Shown in pieces: positions 22,945 through 30,600 of a DNA stretch of 36,847 nt. Within the stretch, counting starts at the first letter, position 1; every line of letters begins with the position of its first letter. The stretch comes from an uncultured Nocardioidaceae bacterium (GTDB lineage: Bacteria; Actinomycetota; Actinomycetes; Propionibacteriales; Nocardioidaceae). The translations under genes and the position numbers were made by a program. A model generated the notes under the pieces. The model searched no databases, was not told where the DNA came from, and was given only the letters and a program-made list of their open reading frames with translations. The DNA is taken from NCBI GenBank assembly GCA_902805845.1, contig CADCUI010000037.1, positions 1 through 36,847 of the forward strand, written 5' to 3'.

Positions 22945-22960
22945 CTGACTCCGCTGTCAG
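22945..22960. promoter_or_regulatory. Inverted repeat in the divergent promoter region of the amide cluster
   Basis: CTGAC (22945-22949) and GTCAG (22956-22960) flank a six-base centre. It lies in the 289-base gap between the divergent PotD-like and DMFase-like genes, about 115 bases before the former. A dimeric repressor such as a TetR or GntR type could bind here; no regulator gene is adjacent. The rest of the gap holds only the hairpin at 23045-23089. Confidence 0.35.
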
Positions 22961-23044
22961 CGAGGTGCCCTTGTCACGGACGATCTTCGTCGCGTCAAGG
23001 TCGTGCGCGGGGCGGTCGGGTGGTCGCGGCATGCGCCCGGAGGT

Positions 23045-23089
23045 GCGATGATCTCGGCCGCGCCGTTGCCCCTTGACCCCGAGCATCGC
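23045..23089 (+). promoter_or_regulatory. Stem-loop ahead of the DMFase-like gene
   Basis: GCGATG plus CTCGG (23045-23050, 23053-23057) pair with CCGAG plus CATCGC (23079-23083, 23084-23089), leaving a two-base bulge. That is an 11-pair stem with a 21-base loop ending 31 bases before the ATG at 23121. It could act in the leader RNA or as an operator. Confidence 0.35.
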
Positions 23090-23120
23090 GAGGCCCTCCC
23101 GTGCATCCCCTGAGGCTGAC

Positions 23121-24656
23121 ATGAGCTACCGCGACCGGGAGGCTCCCGTGATCGAGGCCTACCCCACCGGTGTGAGCGTGGCACCCGGCGAGGCCGTCGG
23201 TGTCTGCTGCTCGTCCGACACCAGGGAGGTGGCGGTCGAGGTGGCCCGCGTGGGGGGCACCCGCGAGGTCGTGTGGACGAGCCTCGCGGTGCCGACGGAG
23301 CGTCAGGCGGCACCCGCAGACGCGGCGGCGCACGGCTGCGGCTGGGACGTGACCTTCGAGATCGCAGTCGGGTACGACTGGCGCTCGGGGTACTACGAGG
23401 TGGTGCTGCGCGGACGGGACGAGGCCACCGGCCTGTTGACCGAGGCGTTGACCTTCTTCGTGGTGCGCCCCACGAGCGCCCTCCAGGAGCGGGCTCGCCG
23501 GATGCTCCTCGTCCTCGCCACCAACACCTACGCGGCGTACAACGACTGGGGCGGCCACAACCTCTACACCGGCGGGCACCGGGCCTCGTTGCTGCGGCCC
23601 TGGGCACCGGGGCTGCTGAGCAAGCCCGAGCCGCACATGCGCTACCCCAACGTGGACGGCGTCCCGGATCCGGACCACCAGCGCTTCCGGCACTGGACGA
23701 CGGTGCAGGGCCTGTCCCCCTGGTCCGGGTCCAGCGGGTGGCACAACTGGGAGAGGCCGTTCGTCCAGTGGGCCGAAAGGGCGGGATACGCCCTGGACGT
23801 CGCCGTCAACAGCGACCTGGAGCTCCACCCGGACGTCGTCGATGGCTATCCCCTGGTCGTCAGCGTCGGTCATGACGAGTACTGGTCCTGGGGGATGCGC
23901 GACACGCTCGAGGCGTACATCGCGCGAGGAGGGAACTGCGCCTTCTTCTCCGGCAACTCGGTGTGCTGGCAGGCGCGGATCGAGGACGGCGGCGCCGCCG
24001 TGGTGTCGTACAAGACCGACTACGCGGAAGATCCCGTCCTGGGGACCGACCAGGAGCACCTCCTCACGACGGCCTGGTGCTCCGCCCGGGTCGGGAGGCC
24101 GGAGAACCACCTCACCGGCGTGACCTTCTCCCGTGGCGGTTACATCAAGATGGGACAGGCCGTCCCCCACGGCTCGGGGGGCTACACCGTCTGGCGGCCG
24201 GAGCACTGGATCTTCGCCGGGACGGGGGTGCGGTACGGCGACGTGGTCGGCGCCCACGACCAGGTCGCGGTCTACGAGGTCGACGGGTGCGAGCTGACCG
24301 TGTCGCCGGACACCGGCCTTCCCGTCCCGACGGGTGCCGACGGCACGCCGGCCACGTTCGAGGTGCTGGCGTCGGCTCCGGCTCGACTGTGGGACAAGGA
24401 CGAGCAGCCGTCGCGCTACCGACCAGGCCCGCAAGGCGACCTGGAGTGGATGGCCGAGGAGGTCTTCGGCGAGGCGAACGCCGAGACGATCGGACGGCTG
24501 GCCCACAACCACGCCGTTCTCGGCGTCTACACCCGCGGCGGGACCGTGGTCACCACCGGCGCAACGGACTGGAGCTACGGCCTGGCGGGTCACGACCCGG
24601 TGATCGAGCAGATGACCCGCAACGTCCTCGACCGGCTCGGTCAGCCCTCGCCGTAG
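23121..24656 (+). CDS. N,N-dimethylformamidase large-subunit-like protein
   Basis: A 511-residue protein related to the C-terminal catalytic part of the DmfA2 (beta) subunit of N,N-dimethylformamidase, an iron amidohydrolase. The N-terminal 130 residues look like a beta-rich domain (PVIEAYPTGVSVAPGEAVGV ... SGYYEVVLRG). The core has MLLVLATNTYAAYNDWGGHNLY, PLVVSVGHDEYWSWGMRD (with the Tyr likely to bind iron), GGNCAFFSGNSVCWQ and RPEHWIFAGTG. The typical enzyme subunit is about 760 residues, so this one is shorter, and no small-subunit gene is present. No signal peptide. ATG at 23121 has TGAGG upstream. Divergent from the ABC/C45/GGT operon, which suggests a shared pathway on an amide substrate. 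Confidence 0.78.
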   Translation: MSYRDREAPVIEAYPTGVSVAPGEAVGVCCSSDTREVAVEVARVGGTREVVWTSLAVPTERQAAPADAAAHGCGWDVTFEIAVGYDWRSGYYEVVLRGRDEATGLLTEALTFFVVRPTSALQERARRMLLVLATNTYAAYNDWGGHNLYTGGHRASLLRPWAPGLLSKPEPHMRYPNVDGVPDPDHQRFRHWTTVQGLSPWSGSSGWHNWERPFVQWAERAGYALDVAVNSDLELHPDVVDGYPLVVSVGHDEYWSWGMRDTLEAYIARGGNCAFFSGNSVCWQARIEDGGAAVVSYKTDYAEDPVLGTDQEHLLTTAWCSARVGRPENHLTGVTFSRGGYIKMGQAVPHGSGGYTVWRPEHWIFAGTGVRYGDVVGAHDQVAVYEVDGCELTVSPDTGLPVPTGADGTPATFEVLASAPARLWDKDEQPSRYRPGPQGDLEWMAEEVFGEANAETIGRLAHNHAVLGVYTRGGTVVTTGATDWSYGLAGHDPVIEQMTRNVLDRLGQPSP

Positions 24657-24767
24657 GCGTGATGACGTGAGGGCGTCTGCCGGCCCGTGTGTTGCCGCGC
24701 TGTGGCCGCCGCCCGCCGTGGACCGCTGCACTTTCGCTGGCGACCCTGTGAGACACGACCGCGTCGC

Positions 24768-25259
24768 TCACACCCAGTAGGTGTCGTGCCGGAGCATGAA
24801 CTCCGTCCGTTCCTCCTGGGTCATCGGTTCCGCGGCGGCGAGGGTCTCGAAGTAGTCCTCGCGAGGCGCCCCCGGCGTGAAGAGGAGGAGCATGGAGGCG
24901 CCGTTGCCGCCACGGAACCCGTGCAGCCCGCCCTCGGGGACGAACAGGAAGTCGCCGGGGCGCCCGGTCCGCCAGCCCTCACCGTCGTACAGCCGGACCT
25001 CGCCGCTGAGCACGTAGAACGACTCGGTGATGGCGCGGTGGAAGTGCGGGGCAGGGCCGCTCTCCTCCGGCCCGAAGGTCCAGCGGTAGAGCCCGAACGT
25101 CGTGCCCGTCTGGTCCCCGGTCGCGAGGTACTCGCAGGTCCCGCCGGACGGGTACCGGATCTCCGGCTCGGTCCCGTCCTCCCGGAGCCGCGCCGACACC
25201 TCGCCGGTCGTGCCGCGGTAGCGGTCCGGTGGGTAGGGCCGGTGCAGCGGTCCGGACAT
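24768..25259 (-). CDS. Cupin-domain protein
   Basis: A 163-residue protein with one cupin barrel. Motif 1 is GPAPHFHRAITESFYVLSGEVRLYDG (His, His and Glu metal ligands) and motif 2 is GRPGDFLFVPEGGLHGFRG (fourth ligand His). It may be a metal-dependent dioxygenase, isomerase or sensor; the reaction is unknown. Its ATG overlaps the stop of the VOC gene by one base, so the two are coupled. The 111 bases between it and the DMFase-like stop hold no recognisable signal. Confidence 0.85.
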   Translation of the reverse strand: MSGPLHRPYPPDRYRGTTGEVSARLREDGTEPEIRYPSGGTCEYLATGDQTGTTFGLYRWTFGPEESGPAPHFHRAITESFYVLSGEVRLYDGEGWRTGRPGDFLFVPEGGLHGFRGGNGASMLLLFTPGAPREDYFETLAAAEPMTQEERTEFMLRHDTYWV

Positions 25260-25642
25260 CAGCCGCCGCTCCCGTAGGGCCGCGTGATGATCTCGAGCCA
25301 GTGACCGTCCGGCCCCTCCCAGTAGAGACCGCGACCGCCGTCCCCGTGGTTGATCTCCCCCGGGCGCCGCCTGTGCGGGTCCGCCCACCACTGACGGCCG
25401 GTCTCCCTCAACCGCGACCAGATCGCGTCGAAGTCAGCCTCCCCCACCAGGAACGCGTAGTGCTGGGCGTGGACCTCGCCGTCGTCGCGGATGAAGTCCA
25501 GGCTCGCGCCGTTGTCCAGCTCCAGAACCGCGAACGGCCCGTAGGCCGTCGGCTCCGGTCGACCCAGCACGTCGGCGACCTCACGGGCTGACGCCCACGG
25601 ATCCTTGGCGTGGACGAGGGTGTGGTTGAGCTCGACGTTCAC
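25259..25642 (-). CDS. VOC-family (glyoxalase/dioxygenase-like) protein
   Basis: A 127-residue single-subunit VOC fold made of two beta-alpha-beta-beta-beta modules (MNVELNHTLVHAKDPWASARE ... and HAQHYAFLVGEADFDAIWSRL ... GRGLYWEGPDGHWLEIITRPYG). The candidate metal ligands are H8 at the start, H in HAQHYAF and E in WLEI. Substrate unknown; VOC proteins include glyoxalase I, extradiol dioxygenases and antibiotic-binding proteins. GTG at 25642 follows AGGAGG. Coupled to the cupin gene. Confidence 0.85.
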   Translation of the reverse strand: MNVELNHTLVHAKDPWASAREVADVLGRPEPTAYGPFAVLELDNGASLDFIRDDGEVHAQHYAFLVGEADFDAIWSRLRETGRQWWADPHRRRPGEINHGDGGRGLYWEGPDGHWLEIITRPYGSGG

Positions 25643-25845
25643 CGCCGCCTCCTGCCTGGGGCTGGGCCGCTCCCGCGCACAGCATGGGCCATCACCCGTC
25701 GCGCCCACCAGCCCCGCGGCACGAGGTCCGCCGCAGCCAGGCGGTCAGGCAGTATCGGCCCCGGGAGGGGCGGCTCTCTCCCCGCCGGGAACCGACACCC
25801 ACGGGTCGGCACCACCCTCCCACCGGCTGGGCCATCGATGTCGGA

Positions 25846-25989
25846 AGCGGATCGATCCGTCGGACCACCGTGGCTCCACGGCACCCGGTGGTGGAGCTCG
25901 CACCAGGCGAAGGGCCGCTCGCATCCCTCGGCGGCACACGACTCGTGCATCGACGACAGGCCTGTGGACAGCCGGCAGGCGGGCGACAA
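25846..25989 (-). pseudogene. HNH endonuclease fragment (DUF222/HNH type)
   Basis: In this frame the translation includes ESCAAEGCERPFAWCELHHRVPWSHGGPTD. That is the first half of the Cys-containing HNH module (C-x4-C, then C-x2-HH-x3-W-x3-GG-x-T) of DUF222/HNH proteins. The second half with the LCxxHHxxxH motif does not follow in any frame, and the DUF222 part is missing upstream. An intact relative lies at 31632-32972. Confidence 0.65.
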
Positions 25990-26020
25990 GGTGGTGGGAG
26001 CTGGCCGGAAGCGAGGGTCG

Positions 26021-26071
26021 GCCGGCGAGCCGACGTACTTCGACCTGCGGGATCCGCGGCTGCACTTCCCA
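26021..26071 (+). pseudogene. Relic of the C-terminus of an ABM-like gene
   Basis: The frame reads AGEPTYFDLRDPRLHFP, against AGEPSYFDLRDPWLHSP at the end of the 29520-30128 gene. Over 50 bases (26022-26071 against 30073-30122) I count nine differences. No upstream part of the gene is recognisable. Confidence 0.65.
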
Positions 26072-26075
26072 GTCG

Positions 26076-27095
26076 CTACAGCAGACCCAGCTCGGTCGCA
26101 TGCCGGCGGATGGCGTCGCTGTCCTCGGCGAGCGCGAAGGGGACGTCTGCATCCCAGTCCTCCAACACCTTCTCCACCCGACCGTCGCCCGGGTCGACGC
26201 GCACCTCACGGATGTAGACCGCGAGGATTCGGCCGGGATATGCCCGGACGACGTCGGCGTAGGTCTCGGGGTCCTTCTCCCCGGAGTCACCGAGGAGCAC
26301 GAAGCGCAGCTCTGGATGCAGGTCGAGGGCCTCGTGGATGCGGTCCACCTTGTCCTCGAGGCCGGTGTTGCTGCCCAGCGCGTCACGCAGCAGCACCGGC
26401 CCCAGCGGGAAGCCTCGGTGCCTCAGGAACGCCAGCAGGAAGGCGTGGAGGTTCCACGGGCTCGAGGACACGTAGGCGATCGGGTTCTCCTCTGCCGCGA
26501 GGTCGCGATAGAGCTCCGCCGCCCCTGGAAAGGGCCTCCGCGTGAGAGCGGACCCGGTGAGTGTCCGCTGGACCATGTGACCGACCCGTTGCACGCCGGT
26601 CTGGAGGACCGTGTCGTCGATGTCCGACACGACTCCGAACTGCGCGTCCGGCCCTGCGACACGCACCTGGATCTGGGTGGTGTGCGGTCCGGTGAGCCCG
26701 CGGTAGGCGCCCGCCAGCTCCACCGTGCCCGTGGTCCAGGGTGTGGCCAGCTGGTCAGGACGGGGCTGCAGCCTCGCCCGGAAGTAGCCCTCGGCGTCCG
26801 TGACGGTCTCGACGGTCGCGCCGGCGACACTCACCCGCAGTGGTACGCCGGGCAGCTCGTCGGTGAGGAAGCCGCGCACGGTACGGCGTACCGCGGCGAC
26901 GATCCCCTCGTCCTCCGTGGCCTCCGAGGGGGACGGGTCGTCGAGAACCCGGCCGCGCACCACGATGCCGTGAGCGCTCCCGTGCCCGACGTAGGTCTCG
27001 ATGCGGAAGTCGGCCGGGGTCCGCTCGTCGGCGCGGCGCAGCTGTGCAGCGTCCCAGGCTCGCTCGAGTGCCACCAGCCACCGATGCGCGTTCAC
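26076..27095 (-). CDS. App1-family phosphatase (phosphatidate phosphatase-like)
   Basis: A 339-residue protein of the App1 catalytic family (HAD-like fold). The nucleophile motif is DIDDT at 158-162 (DxDxT with D158 and D160), followed by YVSSSPWNLHAFL (motif II Ser) and LLGDSGEKDPETYADVV at 268-284 (motif IV acidic pair). The N-terminal 150 residues form a beta-rich domain typical of the bacterial members. In yeast App1 dephosphorylates phosphatidate; bacterial substrates are not established. Start GTG at 27095, no strong ribosome site. Confidence 0.85.
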   Translation of the reverse strand: MNAHRWLVALERAWDAAQLRRADERTPADFRIETYVGHGSAHGIVVRGRVLDDPSPSEATEDEGIVAAVRRTVRGFLTDELPGVPLRVSVAGATVETVTDAEGYFRARLQPRPDQLATPWTTGTVELAGAYRGLTGPHTTQIQVRVAGPDAQFGVVSDIDDTVLQTGVQRVGHMVQRTLTGSALTRRPFPGAAELYRDLAAEENPIAYVSSSPWNLHAFLLAFLRHRGFPLGPVLLRDALGSNTGLEDKVDRIHEALDLHPELRFVLLGDSGEKDPETYADVVRAYPGRILAVYIREVRVDPGDGRVEKVLEDWDADVPFALAEDSDAIRRHATELGLL

Positions 27096-27437
27096 CGCGT
27101 CAGGGTATGTCGCGGATTGCCGAGCGGGTCGGACGTGACGCCCAGGCGCCTTTCGCCGACCTGGTGACGGAGCTGACCAGCCGCGAGGTGCAGGGAACAG
27201 TAGTCCCGCACGAGCGCGCGCTGAGTGCCTCGCCTGGGGCTGGCGGCCTCCGCGGTCGTGCTCCTGAGCCGGACCGACGGGGTGTCGCGCCAGCGCAGCG
27301 CCTGAGCCGACCCGGTCATGGGTGGGCCGCCGAACTGCGCCAGCGACGCTGACTCCTCCCGTTCACCAGGAGGCTGTCGATTCGTCAACAGAAGTCGGGT
27401 TAGGGTGCCAAGGCCCCCGACACCCCAGGAGTCCCGG
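27096..27437. other. Intergenic region before the 5'-nucleotidase gene
   Basis: This 342-base divergent gap has short open frames on both strands, but none resembles a known family or has a convincing ribosome site. TAGGGT at 27401-27406 (TANNNT) with TTCGTC at 27381-27386 could be a promoter for the nucleotidase gene, although the 14-base spacer is short. I see nothing else. Confidence 0.4.
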
Positions 27438-29330
27438 ATGCCCCGTCCGTCCCGACCGCTCGTGGCCCTCTCGGCCGCGGTCGCGGTTTCCCTCGGCTTC
27501 GGCTCGACCGCCTTCGCCACCGACAGCACCAGCGGCACCAGCGGCACCAGCGGCCAAGCCAGCTATGCCCGGACGGCGCAGGAGCGGGCCGTCCAGCCGG
27601 TCAAGATCGACCTGCTGGCGCTCAACGACTTCCACGGCAACCTCGAGGTCGTCCCGCCGACGAGCTCGAGCGGTCGCATCAACAACACCCCCGCGGGCGG
27701 CGCGGCGTACCTCGCCTCGCTCCTGCGCGAGGAGCGCGCGAAGTCGCGGGCCGCGGGCGCCCACCCGCTGACCGTCGCGGCAGGCGACCTCATCGGCGGA
27801 TCGCCCCTCCTCTCCGCCGCCTTCCACGACGAGCCGTCGATCAAGGCCCTGAACCGCATGCGCCTCCAGGTGGCCTCTGTCGGCAACCACGAGTTCGACG
27901 AGGGCTGGCGGGAGCTGCGACGCATGCAGCGCGGCGGCTGCATCGAGGACGGGGCCGGCGCCGACGGCCAGGACTCCTGCCCCGAAGGACAGGGCTTCGC
28001 GGGCGCGAAGTTCCGCTACCTCGCGGCCAACGTGAAGTTCGAGGACCCGGCCAAGCACGGCGGCCGGGAGACGGTCTTCCCCGCCACCAAGGTGCTCAAG
28101 GTCGGCGGCGTCAAGGTGGGCTTCATCGGCATGACCCTGGAGGACACGCCCTCGATCGTGGCCCAGGCCGGCATCAAGGGGCTGCGGTTCACCGACGAGG
28201 TCCGCACCGCCAACAAGCTGGTGCCCCAGCTCAAGGCACGTGGCGTCCAGGCGATCGTGGTGCTGCTGCACGAGGGGGTCACGCCGACCGACTCCACGGC
28301 GTACAACGACTGCACCGGCGTCAGCGGACCGGCCCTCGACATCTCCACGCGGCTCAGGCCCGCGATCGACGCCGTGGTCAGCGGCCACACCCACCAGCCC
28401 TACAACTGCGTGGTGGACGACCCCGCCGGTCAGCCGCGGCTGCTCACCAGCGCCGCTTCGTTCGGCCGGATGGTCACCAAGCTGCACCTGCTCGTCGACC
28501 CTCGCTCGGGCGACGTCATCCGGCCGGCGGAGTACGCCGAGAACCTCATTGTCGAGAACGGCGACTCGGTCACCCCCCACAACGCGATCCTCGGCCTGAT
28601 CGAGACCTACACCGAGCTGGTCGCGCCGATCCGCGACGCGGTCATCGGCCACATCGCCCCGGTCGGCACGCCGGCCCAGGTCCTGACCGAGGAGACGGAT
28701 CCTGACGGCCGTGACTCGCCGTTGGGGAACCTGATCGCGGACGCGCAGAAGGCCGATCCGTCCGCCGTGCCGGCCGGCGGAGAGGAGCCCGTCGTCGCGC
28801 TGATGAACCCCGGCGGCATCCGCGCCGACCTGATCGAGAACGAGGCCGGGGACATCACGTACGGCGCGGCGTTCACGGTCCAGCCGTTCAACAACTTCGT
28901 GGTGTCGATGGACCTGACCGGCGAGCAGATCCGGCGGGTGCTCAACCAGCAGTGGAACGGGGAGAACGAGGGCGACGAGCAGCAGATCCTGCAGGTCTCG
29001 GGCCTTGAGTACACCTGGGACGAGTCCGACGCCGCGCAGCCGACCCCGGCCGGTGCGGAGGAGGGGCCGAACGCTCTCGTCGGGGACGTCCTCATCGACG
29101 CGGACGGCGACCCGGGCACGCCCCTGGTCCCGCTCGAGGACGCCACGACGTACCGGGTGGTGATGAACAACTTCCTCGCCGACGGCGGTGACAACTTCAC
29201 CGTGCTCCCCGAGGGCACCAACAGGTACGTCGGCGGGCTCGACATCGACTCGCTGGTGGCCTACCTGGAGGCGAACGACCCCATCGACCCGGACGACTAC
29301 CCGACCGACCGGATCTCCTCGGTCGACTGA
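27438..29330 (+). CDS. Secreted bifunctional metallophosphatase/5'-nucleotidase
   Basis: A 630-residue exported enzyme. Residues 1-27 are a Sec signal peptide (hydrophobic LVALSAAVAVSLGFGSTAFA), then a Ser/Thr/Gly linker. The metallophosphatase domain has D64 and H66 in NDFHGNLE, a GD at 116-117, GNHEFDEG at 149-156 and SGHTHQ at 315-320, so all dimetal ligands are seen. The C-terminal nucleotide-binding domain starts around 400 (SPLGNLIADAQ ... MNPGGIRADL ... NNFLADGGDNF). It should hydrolyse nucleoside monophosphates outside the cell for phosphate or nucleoside uptake. ATG at 27438 follows AGGAG. No cell-wall sorting signal is visible at the C-terminus. Confidence 0.93.
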   Translation: MPRPSRPLVALSAAVAVSLGFGSTAFATDSTSGTSGTSGQASYARTAQERAVQPVKIDLLALNDFHGNLEVVPPTSSSGRINNTPAGGAAYLASLLREERAKSRAAGAHPLTVAAGDLIGGSPLLSAAFHDEPSIKALNRMRLQVASVGNHEFDEGWRELRRMQRGGCIEDGAGADGQDSCPEGQGFAGAKFRYLAANVKFEDPAKHGGRETVFPATKVLKVGGVKVGFIGMTLEDTPSIVAQAGIKGLRFTDEVRTANKLVPQLKARGVQAIVVLLHEGVTPTDSTAYNDCTGVSGPALDISTRLRPAIDAVVSGHTHQPYNCVVDDPAGQPRLLTSAASFGRMVTKLHLLVDPRSGDVIRPAEYAENLIVENGDSVTPHNAILGLIETYTELVAPIRDAVIGHIAPVGTPAQVLTEETDPDGRDSPLGNLIADAQKADPSAVPAGGEEPVVALMNPGGIRADLIENEAGDITYGAAFTVQPFNNFVVSMDLTGEQIRRVLNQQWNGENEGDEQQILQVSGLEYTWDESDAAQPTPAGAEEGPNALVGDVLIDADGDPGTPLVPLEDATTYRVVMNNFLADGGDNFTVLPEGTNRYVGGLDIDSLVAYLEANDPIDPDDYPTDRISSVD

Positions 29331-29353
29331 CCGGCAGCCTGGAGGCCGCGGTG

Positions 29354-29380
29354 CGGCCCGTCCCGGCGAGGGGCGGGCCG
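29354..29380. terminator. Strong terminator hairpin after the 5'-nucleotidase gene
   Basis: CGGCCCGTCCC (29354-29364) pairs with GGGGCGGGCCG (29370-29380) as an 11-pair stem with one G-T wobble and a five-base loop, 24 bases after the stop. It lacks a T-run, as usual in this group. Confidence 0.7.
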
Positions 29381-29519
29381 TCACCGGGGCTGAGCCGAGC
29401 CAATTGAGTGGGTCCGCCCCCGACGCCTCGAATGTGACGGTGTCCGCCGGGCCTCGATCGGCGTAGCGTCGAGACGACCCACGCGAACCGGCGGAGGGTC
29501 GCGGCGACAGGAGCTCGAC

Positions 29520-30128
29520 ATGTTCGTACAGGTGATCCAGGGGCGTGTCAGTGACGCGGCTGCGGCGCGCGCACGGTTCGACACGTGGATGACAGAGCTG
29601 GCCCCGGGCGCCACCGGCTGGCTGGGGAGCACGGCGGGGGTGACCGAGGACGGCACGCTGGTGGTGCTGGCGCGTTTCGAGTCCGAGGAGGCAGCGCAGC
29701 AGAACAGCGACCGGCCGGACCAGACGGCGTGGTGGGAGGAGACGCGGCCGGTCTTCACCGGCGAGCCGGAGTTCCACAACAGCTCCCGGGTCGACCTCGA
29801 CCTCCCGGGCGACCCCGATCAGGCCCGCTTCGTCCAGGTCATGCAGGGGCGAACCACCGACCCGGACCGTGCACGCGAGCTCATGAACGACGACAGCATC
29901 GACTGGCGGGGGTTCCGTCCGGACATCCTGGGATCGATGTCCCTGGAGCACGACGGCGACGCGTGGACCATGGCGCTCTACTTCACCTCCGAGGAGGAGG
30001 CGCGTGCCGGCGAGAGCAAGGAACCGCCGCCGGAGATGCAGAAGATGATGCAGGAGATGGAGCAGCTGTCCGCGGGCGAGCCGTCGTACTTCGACCTGAG
30101 GGACCCCTGGCTCCACTCCCCCGGCTGA
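29520..30128 (+). CDS. Two-repeat ABM-like (ferredoxin-like fold) protein
   Basis: A 202-residue soluble protein built of two related halves. FVQVIQGRVSD (2-12) matches FVQVMQGRTTD (about 102-112), LARFESEEAAQQN matches LYFTSEEEARAGE, and FTGEPEFHNSSRVDLDL matches SAGEPSYFDLRDPWL. Each half fits an antibiotic-biosynthesis-monooxygenase or dimeric alpha-beta barrel unit, so the protein could fold as a pseudo-dimer. Function is unknown; a role as mono-oxygenase or stress protein is only possible. ATG at 29520 follows a GAC AGGAG stretch. Confidence 0.65.
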   Translation: MFVQVIQGRVSDAAAARARFDTWMTELAPGATGWLGSTAGVTEDGTLVVLARFESEEAAQQNSDRPDQTAWWEETRPVFTGEPEFHNSSRVDLDLPGDPDQARFVQVMQGRTTDPDRARELMNDDSIDWRGFRPDILGSMSLEHDGDAWTMALYFTSEEEARAGESKEPPPEMQKMMQEMEQLSAGEPSYFDLRDPWLHSPG

Positions 30129-30147
30129 GCATCCACCGCGAAGCCGG

Positions 30148-30600
30148 TCAGGAGCTGCTCACGTGCCGGTCGCGCCGTGCCTGGCGCCGAGACGCCCAGG
30201 CACCCGTCGCCCACAGCGCCCACACCACCAGCAGCGGTTGGAAGAACAGCCTGGCCAGCCGCTGGGTGTCGGTGTCCAGGCCGAACGCATCGGTGCCGGA
30301 GAGGTACTGCGAGACGTTTCCCGGGAAGACCGCGACGAAGAACGCCGCCACGAGCCACCCGACGAGCACCTGGTGGCGGGTCAGCACGATGAGGGCGGTG
30401 CCCAGAGCCAGCTCGACGACCCCCGAGGAGAGGACGACGAGGTCCTCGTTCACCGGCACCCACGCCGGCACCTGGGCCCGGAACGTCCGGCGGGCGAGCG
30501 TCAGGTGGGCCGTGCCGGCCACCAGCAGAGCCCCTCCCAGAACGACGCGGCCCGCCGTACGCGCTCGTGAGGCGGATCCGCCACCGCGCCTCTCGCTCAC
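30148..30600 (-). CDS. DoxX-like membrane protein
   Basis: A 150-residue protein with four hydrophobic segments: VVLGGALLVAGTAHLT, LVVLSSGVVELALGTALIVL, LVGWLVAAFFVAVFPGN and LFFQPLLVVWALWATGAW. The pattern and the FPGNVSQYLSG loop are those of the DoxX/DUF4345-like small membrane proteins, whose role is mostly unknown (a link to thiol redox is known for mycobacterial DoxX). GTG at 30600 overlaps the TGA of the gene before it (GTGA), so they are coupled. Confidence 0.72.
   Translation of the reverse strand: MSERRGGGSASRARTAGRVVLGGALLVAGTAHLTLARRTFRAQVPAWVPVNEDLVVLSSGVVELALGTALIVLTRHQVLVGWLVAAFFVAVFPGNVSQYLSGTDAFGLDTDTQRLARLFFQPLLVVWALWATGAWASRRQARRDRHVSSS

Larger units (their letters stand above)
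25643..26075. other. Gene-poor stretch holding two gene relics
   Basis: This 433-base gap between the VOC and App1-like genes contains no complete gene that I can support. It holds a fragment of an HNH-type gene on the minus strand and a piece of an ABM-like gene tail on the plus strand, described separately. The remainder shows no motif. Confidence 0.6.

Noticed and set aside
22995-24731. Long minus-strand open frame of 578 codons opposite the DMFase-like gene
   Set aside because: It lies wholly antisense to a gene with clear family motifs, its translation is rich in Arg, Pro, Gly and His without motifs, and such frames are common opposite high-GC genes.
25643-26075. Insertion sequence or prophage remnant
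   Set aside because: No transposase, integrase, terminal inverted repeats or target-site duplication could be found; only gene fragments are present.
27107-27352. Possible small plus-strand gene before the 5'-nucleotidase
   Set aside because: The first residues look plausible, but there is no ribosome site or known family, and the end is a Pro/Arg/Gly-rich string; a minus-strand alternative is equally weak.
27363-30116. Minus-strand open frame of 917 codons across the nucleotidase and ABM-like genes
   Set aside because: It runs antisense to two genes and the gap between them, contains no recognisable domain, and reflects GC-rich codon use on the other strand.
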